A DNA stretch of 64,000 nt, taken from Marinihelvus fidelis (GTDB lineage: Bacteria; Pseudomonadota; Gammaproteobacteria; Xanthomonadales; SZUA-36). Positions 18,231 to 26,700 of this stretch are shown piece after piece (position 1 is the first letter of the stretch; each line of letters opens with the position of its first letter). The stretch covers positions 400,026 to 464,025 of the forward strand of contig NZ_VYXP01000002.1 of the NCBI RefSeq assembly GCF_008725655.1, written 5' to 3'. Under the pieces are notes generated by a model, which ran no database searches, had not been told where the DNA came from, and saw only the letters and a list, made by a program, of their open reading frames with translations. A program made the position numbers and the translations under genes.

Positions 18231-19545
18231 GCGCGGCCACGTCCGCGGGTACGTGATGCGGGCCACGCCGTGCCAACAGCGCTTCCAGCGTGTCGTCACC
18301 CGTTTCCACACGCGGTGCCAGGTGCCGGATCACCGCACGGTCCTTCCACTCTTCCCGCGCTGCCAGCGCGGTGGCCAGGGCACGGCTTTCCGCCGCGGTG
18401 CCAACGCACTCGAAGGGCTTATCCGCTTCCAGCGCGCACAGGGCCTGGAAGCCCGGCAACTGGGCATCGTCATCCAGCAGCACCCGGCCGAAAATCCGTT
18501 CGATCGCCGGCGGCGGCAGGAACGGCGCCAGCGCCAGCGTGGTGAACCGGCACTTAGGGCAGTCGCCGCACCAGCGCCCGTCGATACGGGGGCCGTCGAT
18601 GTGAAAGTTCCGGTTACAGCTGGAGAACACCTCGTGGTAACGCTCGAGCCCGGCAAACCGGCGTGCGATTTCCACTTCCCCCATGCTGCGCAGCAGGGAG
18701 AAGTACCCCACGCCGTCACCCAGGCGATCGTCCAGCAGGTCGGCCAGGCGTGTTTCGAAATCCAGGCTCTTGGCGTACTGGTGATTCACAGCGCGGCCAT
18801 GGTCATCGACCAGGGTCGCCTCGTCTGCCGAGGCCTCGTTGGAGAACACCACCCAGCGATAGCCATAGAGCAGCGCCGCGCACAGCCCGACCAGGGAGTT
18901 GATCGCGGTGATCGGCACGTGGCCATTCCAGGCGCCGGCCGCGTTCATCTGCTGCAGCTCGGGGGCCAGGTGGCGCTCGATGCGGATGAACGGCAACCCG
19001 GCCGCGGCGACCGTCTCGGCAATCAGCGCCGAACCACCCACCGCGAAGGGCTGGATTTCGATCCCGGCCCCGCGCAGCATCTCCAGGCTGACCAGGCTAT
19101 CCTTGCCACCCCCCATGGCCACCAGGGCACGGTCCGGCAGTGCCAGGTCCGTGACCCGTTCCGGGTACTCGCTGGTGATCCCGAAGCGGATCCGGCCGTC
19201 TAGATCGATTTCGTTAACATGCGCGAATTCCGCCAGCCCACGGGAGTAGAGTGTCTCCAGGAACACCGCGGTCGACGCGTCGATGGCATGGCTGCCGGTG
19301 TCGATCACCGGCGGCAGCCCGGCCTTGTAGTAGCTGACGCCGGCGACCAGGTGTAACAGCCCCATGACCTGGGTAAACGCGGCCTGGCGGGACGCATCGG
19401 ATGGCCACGGCGCCCACGGAAAAACCAGTCGCTCGACCAGTGGCGGGCCGTCATCAAACGACCAGCTCATGCGCAGTTCACCCGTCGCCGGATCGTATCC
19501 GTAGTCGAGGAAATGGAAGGTTTCGGCGGTTTGGGGGCTGGTCAT
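18217..19545 (-). CDS. murL: UDP-MurNAc-L-Ala-L-Glu epimerase (MurL)
   Basis: About 442 residues from ATG 19545. The diagnostic segment is ALVAMGGGKDSLVSLEMLRGAG, a PP-loop-like ATP-binding motif of MurL; other conserved parts are FSNEASADEATLV and RWCGDCPKCRFTTLALAPFL with a paired cysteine motif. MurL inverts the terminal glutamate of UDP-MurNAc-L-Ala-L-Glu to D-Glu with ATP, so the cell need not make free D-Glu for this step. It is first in the operon murL-murD2-FemAB-like. There is no Shine-Dalgarno; a 7-bp tandem repeat begins 3 bp upstream of the ATG. A longer start (19617) would translate that repeat as SPLTTHH units. Confidence 0.9.
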   Translation of the reverse strand: MTSPQTAETFHFLDYGYDPATGELRMSWSFDDGPPLVERLVFPWAPWPSDASRQAAFTQVMGLLHLVAGVSYYKAGLPPVIDTGSHAIDASTAVFLETLYSRGLAEFAHVNEIDLDGRIRFGITSEYPERVTDLALPDRALVAMGGGKDSLVSLEMLRGAGIEIQPFAVGGSALIAETVAAAGLPFIRIERHLAPELQQMNAAGAWNGHVPITAINSLVGLCAALLYGYRWVVFSNEASADEATLVDDHGRAVNHQYAKSLDFETRLADLLDDRLGDGVGYFSLLRSMGEVEIARRFAGLERYHEVFSSCNRNFHIDGPRIDGRWCGDCPKCRFTTLALAPFLPPPAIERIFGRVLLDDDAQLPGFQALCALEADKPFECVGTAAESRALATALAAREEWKDRAVIRHLAPRVETGDDTLEALLARRGPHHVPADVAARVRL

Positions 19546-19548
19546 TTG

Positions 19549-19597
19549 GTGAGTGGTGAGTGGTGAGTGGTGAGTGGTGAGTGGTGAATGGTGACGG
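19549..19597 (-). repeat. 7-bp tandem repeat (CACTCAC)n abutting the murL start
   Basis: On the plus strand GTGAGTG occurs five times perfectly (19549-19583), followed by GTGAATG and GTGACGG and a decayed GTGGGGG/GTGGCGG tail. On the murL sense strand this is CACTCAC repeated up to 3 bp before the ATG, filling the ribosome-binding position. Seven is not a multiple of three, so copy-number change shifts frame if translation starts upstream of the repeat. Confidence 0.9.
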
Positions 19598-19650
19598 GTG
19601 GGGGGTGGCGGGTGCAAGGGCCAAGGGGCAGCGACCGTGGGCCGGCGTGT

Positions 19651-19679
19651 AAAAAGGCGCGGCGCCGAAGCGCCGCGCC
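19651..19679 (-). terminator. Rho-independent terminator hairpin in the murL leader
   Basis: GGCGCGGCG (19656-19664), loop CCGAAG, CGCCGCGCC (19671-19679) form a perfect 9-bp GC stem. In the minus direction it is followed by TTTTT (19655-19651). A shorter hairpin with GCCAC/GTGGC arms around AAA lies just before it (about 19692-19704). Since no minus-strand gene lies between fusA2 and murL, this is either an attenuator in the murL leader or the end of a small RNA. Confidence 0.75.
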
Positions 19680-19733
19680 AGGGTACGGGTCGCCACTTTG
19701 TGGCTCCCCGGGAGGGAGTGGAGTGTCGGGGTC

Positions 19734-19739
19734 ATCATA
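19734..19739 (-). promoter_or_regulatory. Possible -10 hexamer for the murL leader transcript
   Basis: TATGAT on the minus strand, about 55 bp before the terminator hairpin and 190 bp before murL. No convincing -35 is at 17 bp, so this is a weak call. Transcription from here would give a leader containing the short hairpin, the terminator and the 7-bp repeat before murL. Confidence 0.25.
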
Positions 19740-19767
19740 GGCTCGCGTGCCTGAACGCCGGCTGAAC

Positions 19768-19796
19768 TTGCCCGCCCCCGGCGCGAAGTCTAGGAT
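19768..19796 (+). promoter_or_regulatory. Candidate sigma-70 promoter for the EF-G paralogue
   Basis: TTGCCC (19768-19773), a 17-bp spacer, and TAGGAT (19791-19796), 46 bp before the ATG at 19842. A good ribosome-binding site GAGGAG sits 6 bp before that ATG. Confidence 0.4.
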
Positions 19797-19841
19797 GGTG
19801 TGTCCCGGTCCGGCGACCCGGACCCCGTCGAGGAGTTCCGT

Positions 19842-21863
19842 ATGCCGTCTTATCGTACCGAGGACATCCGCAACATCGCGCTGGTGGGCCACACCGGCTG
19901 TGGCAAAACCACCCTCACAGAGGCCCTGCTGGCCGCCACCGACACCATCGGCGAGGCCGGCACCGTCGAGCGCGGCAGCACCATCACCGATCACGACAAG
20001 CTGGAGCAGCGCCACGGTCACTCGTTGGATTCCGCCATCGCCAGCTTTGATTTCGAAGGCATTCACGTCAATATCATCGATACGCCCGGATTCCCCGACT
20101 TCCGCGGCCCCACGCTGGCATCGATGACCGCCGTTGAAACCAGCGCCGTGGTGATCAACGCCAGCGCCGGCATCGAGCTGTCGACCCGCCGCCTGATGCG
20201 TCGTGCCAAGCGCCGCCGCCTGTGCCGCATGATTATCATCAACCGCATCGACGCGCCGGAAATCGACCTCGAGACCCTGGTCCGGGAAATTCGCGACGAG
20301 TTCGGCCCCGAATGCCTGCCCATCAACCTGCCCGCCGACGGCGGTACCACGGTACGCGACTGCTTCTTCGAAACCGACGGCGATACGGATATTTTTTCGC
20401 TGTCTGCCGCGCACGACGAGATCATCGACCAGGTGGTCGAGATGGACGACGAGCTGATGATGAAGTACCTGGAAGGCGAGCCGCTGGAGCGTGGCGAACT
20501 CCATGATGCCGCGGAACGGGCGCTGCGCCGCGGGCACCTGGTACCCATCTGCTTTACCTCGGCCACCAGCAGCGCGGGCATTCCGGAACTGCTGAAGCTG
20601 TGCAAACGGCTGGTGCCCAACCCCACCGAGGGCAACCCGCCCGCCTACCAGCGAGGCGGCGGCAGCGACGGCGAACCAGCCGAATGCAAACCCGACCCGG
20701 CTGCCCACGCGCTGGCGCACGTATTCAAGATCACCAACGACCCTTTTGTCGGCAAGATGTGCGTGTTCCGGGTCCACCAGGGGACGATCACACCGGACTC
20801 GATGTTGTTCATCGACGACGACCGCAAAGCCTTCAAGGTCAATCACCTGTTCCGCCTGCAGGGCGGCAAACACGAAGAGGTCGACGCCGGCATTCCCGGC
20901 GACATCTGTGCCGTCGCCAAGCACGACGAGATTCACTACGATGCCGTGCTGCACGACTCCCACGACGAGGATGGCTACCGTATGCGGCCGCTGGATTTCC
21001 CCCAGCCCATGTACGGCCTGGCGGTGACCTCGTCCCAGCGCGGCCAGGAGCAAAAGCTGTCGACGGCGCTGCACAAGCTGACCGAAGAAGACCCCTGCTT
21101 TACCGTCGAGCACCACCAGGAACTGAACGAGACCGTCATGCGAGGGCTGGGCGAACTGCACCTGAGGGTAATGCTGGAACGCATGGCGGAAACCTACAAT
21201 GTCGACGTCGACACCCGTCCGCCGCGCATCGCCTACCGCGAGACCATCACCCGCCCGGCCGAAGGCCACTACCGCCACAAGAAACAAACCGGCGGCGCCG
21301 GCCAGTTCGGCGAGGTGTTCCTGCGCGTGCGCCCCCGCGGCCGCGGTGAGGGCTTCGAGTTCATCAACAAGGTCGTCGGCGGCTCAATCCCGACCTCGCT
21401 GATCCCGGCCGTGGAAAAAGGCATCCGCCAGATCCTCGACGAAGGCGCCATTGCCGGCTTCCCGCTCCAGGACCTGGAAGTCGAGGTCTACGACGGCAAG
21501 CACCACCCCGTCGACTCCAAGGAAGTCGCCTTCGTCACCGCCGCCCGCCACGCCCTGCTGGACGCCATCGAGCACGCGGGCCCACAGATCCTGGAGCCCA
21601 TCGTCTCCGTGGACGTGACCGTGCCGGACGCGGTGATGGGGGACGTGACGGGCAACCTGGCCTCGCGCCGGGCGCGGATCAACGGCACGGAGTCTTTACG
21701 TGGCGGGTTGATGACGATCAAGGCGGATGTGCCGCTGAGCGAGCTGTCGGACTACCACACGGAATTGAAAAGCCTGTCGCAGGGCGCGGGGAGTTTTACG
21801 ATGGAACTCAGCCACTACGACCCGGTGCCGGGCAATGTGCAGCAGAGGATGGTCAGCATTTAG
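19842..21863 (+). CDS. Elongation factor G paralogue (EF-G2-like GTPase)
   Basis: About 673 residues with EF-G architecture: G1 ALVGHTGCGKTTLTEALL, G3 IDTPGFPDFRG, G4-like IIINRIDAPEID, then domain II (HVFKITNDPFVGKMCVFRVHQG), domain IV (KKQTGGAGQFGEVFLRVRP, GFPLQDLEVEVYDGKHHPVDS) and domain V (PIVSVDVTVPDAVMGDVTGNLASRRARI). It differs from the housekeeping factor: G4 reads NRID rather than NKxD, G1 has GHTGCGKTT, and no rpsL/rpsG/tuf neighbours are present. This fits the secondary EF-G-like group; whether it works in translocation, recycling or another step is unknown. ATG 19842 is chosen from the GAGGAG site. Confidence 0.88.
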   Translation: MPSYRTEDIRNIALVGHTGCGKTTLTEALLAATDTIGEAGTVERGSTITDHDKLEQRHGHSLDSAIASFDFEGIHVNIIDTPGFPDFRGPTLASMTAVETSAVVINASAGIELSTRRLMRRAKRRRLCRMIIINRIDAPEIDLETLVREIRDEFGPECLPINLPADGGTTVRDCFFETDGDTDIFSLSAAHDEIIDQVVEMDDELMMKYLEGEPLERGELHDAAERALRRGHLVPICFTSATSSAGIPELLKLCKRLVPNPTEGNPPAYQRGGGSDGEPAECKPDPAAHALAHVFKITNDPFVGKMCVFRVHQGTITPDSMLFIDDDRKAFKVNHLFRLQGGKHEEVDAGIPGDICAVAKHDEIHYDAVLHDSHDEDGYRMRPLDFPQPMYGLAVTSSQRGQEQKLSTALHKLTEEDPCFTVEHHQELNETVMRGLGELHLRVMLERMAETYNVDVDTRPPRIAYRETITRPAEGHYRHKKQTGGAGQFGEVFLRVRPRGRGEGFEFINKVVGGSIPTSLIPAVEKGIRQILDEGAIAGFPLQDLEVEVYDGKHHPVDSKEVAFVTAARHALLDAIEHAGPQILEPIVSVDVTVPDAVMGDVTGNLASRRARINGTESLRGGLMTIKADVPLSELSDYHTELKSLSQGAGSFTMELSHYDPVPGNVQQRMVSI

Positions 21864-22014
21864 ACACAAGAATCCCCAGTCCCACTGTATTGCCTCCAGC
21901 AAAGTTTTTCGCCACTGCTATGTTTAGTGCAAGGCAGGCGCAACTTTCTTGAAGATTGTGCGTACTTCCTATTGCTAACCAAGAGCAATCTAATCACGAA
22001 AACGGAGGTTTACC

Positions 22015-22437
22015 ATGTCTGGAAAGGACAGATTGAAGCTTGGGGCCTTGATATTGCTGACATTTGGGACATGCACGGCAATGGCAGGGTCTGTGGAAGA
22101 CGTCACACTCGCAGATGTGAGTATTGGGACGGGGGAGGTCAGTTTTTCTACGTTGGACCAGGAATCGGAACATTTCCTGACGGTCAGTTGCACGAATGGC
22201 GAAGTCTCGCGACACAAATTCAAGAAGGGAGAAAACCCTTGGTTCATCCCCTTGAGTCAAAATGGCGAAATCATGAGCGACGCCAATTGCAGTTATGAAC
22301 TACGGCTGGTCAGGGATGAATCCCTGGACCTGGAGCAAAGCGTTTCCTACATTCAAAGCGGCCAGTTCCAGGTTGACCGTGGACTGATTTACGTCGATGA
22401 CACTTCAGCGTTTGACACAGCGGAGGTGCTGCAGTGA
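22015..22437 (+). CDS. Secreted protein of unknown function, first gene of an S74 operon
   Basis: A 140-residue protein with a signal peptide (LKLGALILLTFGTCTAMAG) and a beta-rich acidic mature part. No family is recognised. A strong ribosome-binding site CGGAGG lies 8 bp before the ATG. Its stop overlaps the GTG start of the S74-domain gene (GTGA), so the two are translationally coupled and probably act together, for instance as a subunit or carrier for the large secreted protein. Base composition is more AT-rich than the flanking housekeeping genes. Confidence 0.75.
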   Translation: MSGKDRLKLGALILLTFGTCTAMAGSVEDVTLADVSIGTGEVSFSTLDQESEHFLTVSCTNGEVSRHKFKKGENPWFIPLSQNGEIMSDANCSYELRLVRDESLDLEQSVSYIQSGQFQVDRGLIYVDDTSAFDTAEVLQ

Positions 22438-23717
22438 GAACACCCAGCAAAAAATTCCTTGCCTCATCGATTGCCCTGGCCATGGGGTTAGGCGCAACCA
22501 GTGCATACGCCCAGGTGCTTAACGGCGATCATATCGTTGAAGGGCAATTGTGCGCTTCACAATCAAACCTGTGTACTAATCCGGAATCCTACCCGACGGG
22601 TCCAAGCCTGAATGCCGATTTCAAGGCCAAGGACGACTATCCGATGATTTACCTGGAGGACAACGGAGACACGGACTGGAGCCTGTTGGTCGACTGGGAT
22701 GCAACCGGTTCGTACTTTCCACGCGGTAGTTTCGCAATTGGCAGAACGCCTAACCCAAGCACAAATTACCAAGCCTATCCGTTTGTGATTCAAGAAAATG
22801 CGCCCAATCGTTCCTTGTACATCGGTTCCAGTGGGCGAATCGGTATGGGCACAAGCGCACCCACCGAAGAACTGGAAATCTCTTCCTTTGACCCAACAAT
22901 CGCACTTTTCGACGTTGATGGCGTCACGTGGGAGATCAACAGCAACTCCAACAGTACGATTTTTGATATCGCCAATGCGACAGCTGGCACATCACCTTTC
23001 GTACTTGAATCGGGAGCGCCGTCGAACGCATTGCGAGTCGATAATGCTGGGAATGTCGGATTTGGAGTGGGAAATCCAGCACGTCAAGTTCACCTGTCAG
23101 GCACGAATGCCGTATTTCGGATGGACCGGCCCTCAAACACTGCCGCGTTCATGATCGTAAGGACAGACGGCGGCGGCACGCCAATGAAGACCTATGTGCT
23201 TGGCACCAATGCGTCTGATGTGAACAACGGAGAATTTGTCATCAACGATTTGGGTACCGCTGTTGGCGGCCCTGGTTCTCGCCGGATGACCATTCAGAAT
23301 GACGGGTCGGTCGTATTTACAGGCGTTGTTTCCGCACCCAATTTCATCTCACCCAGTTCCAGGAAGCTCAAGGAAAACATTGAGGATATCGACGACCCGA
23401 TCGGAATTGTCAATCGACTCCATGGCGTGAAATTCGACTGGATTGAGTCGGGTGAGCCGGCATTGGGATTCATCGCTGAAGAAGTTGCAGAAGTGCTTCC
23501 GGACATTGCTGCCCATGACAAGGATACCGGCGAAGTGGCTGGCATGAGCTATGTTGCCGTTATCCCGATCCTGGTTGAAGCACTCAAAGCCCAGCAGCTT
23601 GAAATTGCTGGCCTTCGTGAAGAGTTGGAAAGAATTGAGTCCGTTGAAGGTCGACTCGCACTGGTTGAGTCCATGTTGATTGGGCAAAACACCGAGCCAC
23701 TCTTGGTTAAGCAATAA
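22434..23717 (+). CDS. Secreted protein with C-terminal peptidase S74 (intramolecular chaperone) domain
   Basis: A 427-residue protein: signal peptide (LASSIALAMGLGATSAYAQ), a repeat-rich beta region at about 60-300 with structures like SLYIGSSGRIGMGTSAP and ALRVDNAGNVGFGVGNPA, then SPSSRKLKENIEDIDDPIGIVNRLHGVKFDW and LGFIAEEVAEVLPDIAAHD, the S74 chaperone domain. In phage tail spikes this domain trimerises the fibre and cleaves itself off at a Ser/Lys site; the SSRKLKENI here fits the catalytic region. A Sec signal and absence of phage neighbours argue for a cell-surface fibre. GTG start with GGAGG spaced 8 bp. The gene is followed by a strong terminator. Confidence 0.87.
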   Translation: MRTPSKKFLASSIALAMGLGATSAYAQVLNGDHIVEGQLCASQSNLCTNPESYPTGPSLNADFKAKDDYPMIYLEDNGDTDWSLLVDWDATGSYFPRGSFAIGRTPNPSTNYQAYPFVIQENAPNRSLYIGSSGRIGMGTSAPTEELEISSFDPTIALFDVDGVTWEINSNSNSTIFDIANATAGTSPFVLESGAPSNALRVDNAGNVGFGVGNPARQVHLSGTNAVFRMDRPSNTAAFMIVRTDGGGTPMKTYVLGTNASDVNNGEFVINDLGTAVGGPGSRRMTIQNDGSVVFTGVVSAPNFISPSSRKLKENIEDIDDPIGIVNRLHGVKFDWIESGEPALGFIAEEVAEVLPDIAAHDKDTGEVAGMSYVAVIPILVEALKAQQLEIAGLREELERIESVEGRLALVESMLIGQNTEPLLVKQ

Positions 23718-23727
23718 GCCACTGATC

Positions 23728-23766
23728 ACCCGGCCAGGGGATTACTTACCCTGGCCGGGTTTCTTC
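23728..23766 (+). terminator. Rho-independent terminator after the S74 gene
   Basis: ACCCGGCCAGGG (23728-23739) and CCCTGGCCGGGT (23749-23760) form a perfect 12-bp stem around a 9-nt loop, followed by TTCTTCT. The stop codon of the convergent giant transferase gene (23742-23744 as TTA on plus) lies in the loop. Confidence 0.9.
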
Positions 23767-26700
23767 TGTTCACTCAACAATCTCTGAATGTGTTGATGGA
23801 AGTGCCCAGCCCGAGCATCCATGCAATGTGACTTGGCTACAGCTTCTGCCAGGCTTTTTCGGTCCGGCATCCGAGATTCCGCTTCAGTCTTCGCCTGCTC
23901 GACACGGGCCTTCAAACCGGCCGGTGTACCATCATATTCGTAGACCAGGTTTCCAAAGAGCTCGGCAATTCCCGGTACCGAGTCGGAAACAACAACAGCG
24001 CCACAACCCGCCAGGTCAAACAGGCGGTTTGAAACAAATCCGTACTCGCGCATCGTTTCCCAATGATCGTTCAGGACGACTGCGCAATTGGCATAGGCGT
24101 CCGCGAGCTCAGCGTTGTCAATGTGCTCGCCGGCGATGTACTTGCGGTCTATCAGCTTTTCCCAATGCGTTCCATACACCTTGATATTGATACCCGCTTC
24201 AATCGCGTCCCTGACAATGTCACGCAGTACGCCCCTGGAGTTGCCAACGAAGAGGACGTCCTCATTGCGGACCCTGTCATCACGCCAGTTGAACCGCGCA
24301 GGGTCTGTGCACTGGAGCAAGGGCAGTACAGGGCGACTCAGCTCTTCGTCCAGTTTGTGCGCGTGCGCGACAGATGCGACGAACACCAGGTCATAGCGCT
24401 CGTATTCCGCCGACTCAATTTTGTCCGGGTGACTGATATTCCACATGATATTGAGCTGGTGTGAGCGCGGCTCGTACTCGGACAACCCCCTCATTACGAT
24501 GACGACATCATCCTGCTCTGCCCGCGGTTCATACCAGTCAGAAAGCACATCCAGGCGCACGCGGTAGCCCAGTTTTTGCAGGGAACGCGCTAGTGCTGAG
24601 GCCAGGTGGTAATCGCCCCATTCATTGGCCAGGTCCCAACGAGGAACGGGCAACTTGATCGCAACCCGGGTCTTTTCCGCGAACTTTTCCAGGATGCTGT
24701 TGAGTGACCTGGCTCGCCTGTCGTACGTGTGCCTCTCAAGCACTAAGCCGCGTAGGCGGTTGACCAGCGCCTCCCGTTCACCAGGGTTGGACAGGTAATA
24801 GTCCACCAACTCGGTTAATTCATCCGCGGAGTCCCAGGTCGGTAATTCGCCATCAAACGTTTCGGCAGCGCCCCGCTGTCCATTACTGAGCACGAGCGCG
24901 CCTGATGCCAATGCGTCGAACACGCGACTGTTGACTGATCCCCATGGCCGAGTGACGTGGTTGGCATCATCAATGACGAGCTTGGTGCTTGCATACACGG
25001 CAGGAATATCGTCATAAGGCACGGGGCCGAACCAGCTGCCCTGGAACTGCTCATGGTCGTCCCATCCGCTTCCAAACAGTTGGAAGCGCCACGACAGCTC
25101 GTTCGGATCGAAGTCTTCAATGTCTCTCCTGGCGTTCCAATAGCTTCCGGTGAAGCAATAGTCGCTCTCGTACTTATCGTGGGAACTGCCTTGCACATCG
25201 AATCGCTTGGGGTTAGTTGCGATTTTCATTACTTCTACTGCAACTGGCGTTAACCGCGAAACGTAATTTGCGGACTTTTCGGAAGAACAAAATGCGATGT
25301 CGTACAGGTCAAACCAGTCGTGCCTGACCCAGCGATCGAACCAGTTTCGCAACCACGCCATCCTGACCAGGCCAGGTGCCGCGTTCTTGATGTTTCGCAG
25401 GTCATAGGCATCGATGAGCACGAGCACACCGTCAAGCCCGCGGCAGTCGTACCAATTAGTCGTTTTACTCAAACGAGGAAGAAAACGGCATTCCCACCCA
25501 TACTGTTCAGTCAGCGACGAAGCGAGTTCCGACGCGGTGAAATAGTCCCCCGCCGTCGTATTCGGGTCATCGTCTGTGACGACGAGTCCCAGCCTGAATG
25601 GTGCGTTGTTTCCAGCGCCAGGGAATAGCTTGAGATAGTTTCTGGTGACGTATCTGTTATACCGCTCTCGGAACAGTTCTATATTTCCCAACCGCCGCTT
25701 GGCGACCGCCCTGTTATCATCTTTCTTTTGCGAGGCGCTCTCATCATGAATTGCCGACAGGGACGCATTAAGCACAATTTTCTTATTGAGGTTCCGATGG
25801 ATGGTCAATGAAAGATCAACATCCTCGTAACCATAGACGTAGCCTTCATTAAATCCACCGACTGCCCAGAAATCCTCAAATCTGCATGCCATCAGCGCGG
25901 CAGTTACCGCTGGCACTTCGAAATTTCCTGGCGTATTTCGTTCCTGCGTGACGTTGTACGGACGGGGAAATTTGAATTGCTCGTCATAACGGAAATTGAT
26001 GCCCCCATGCTGAAGCTGTCTGTCATGAGGGTTTTCTGATGGGTAATAGAGGTTGAGACCAACTGCGCCAATGCCCGAATCATCATCCAACGCTTTCGTA
26101 AGTTGCTGGATGACAGGGCGGTCGAAAATAATATCGTTGTTGCAGAACACCATGTGTCGGCCACGCGCGAACACCGTCGCAAGATTGTTCGATCTTGAAT
26201 AGGTGTCATTGCGGTCAAGCTTGATATAACGCAACGGCAAACGCGACCCGAGCGACTCAACCAGGGCCTCAGTTTCGTCGTCCGAGGCGTGATCGACAAT
26301 CAACCACTCCGCCAGCTCGCGACGATGGTGTTCAAGGTAGCTGGTGAAGAGGTTTTTCAGATGATGGGCGCCATTCCTGGTAAGCACAATGATGCTGGTC
26401 TCTGGAGAGCAGGCGGCCCACTGTGCGTTTGACGCCATCCTCTCGATCTGTTCCGTCGCGCCTCCTTCACAGGCTTTGAGACTTGCGCGAACACGGTGAA
26501 ACTCTTGTTTGAGCAGGTCAAGGGATGTCTCACCGAACCCGGCTGTCGCAGGTGCCATCAACAGCCTGAGCTGGGGCTCAATTAGCTTCCAGCTCTTACT
26601 ATCAAGAATGTCACCCAGCAACTGGACCAGTTGCCTGGCGGGGGCCAAAACTTCAGTGATACTGGAAACGGCGACGGACACCATGTCCATGGCAGCCAGG

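Noticed and set aside
19478-19738. 86-codon frame in the murL leader as a regulatory leader peptide
   Set aside because: It continues through the repeat and into murL in another frame and shows no run of control codons; kept only as part of the leader finding.
19764-19793. Sigma-E type promoter (GAACTT ... TCTAG) before EF-G2
   Set aside because: The spacing between the elements is about 19 bp, too long for the sigma-E pattern; a sigma-70-like reading is preferred at low confidence.
19542-21287. 581-codon antisense frame opposite EF-G2
   Set aside because: The sense frame is an unmistakable EF-G protein; the antisense peptide lacks motifs and ends in the 7-bp repeat.
22434-23717. Prophage remnant indicated by the S74 domain
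   Set aside because: No capsid, portal, terminase, integrase or lysis gene is nearby, and the protein has a Sec signal peptide.
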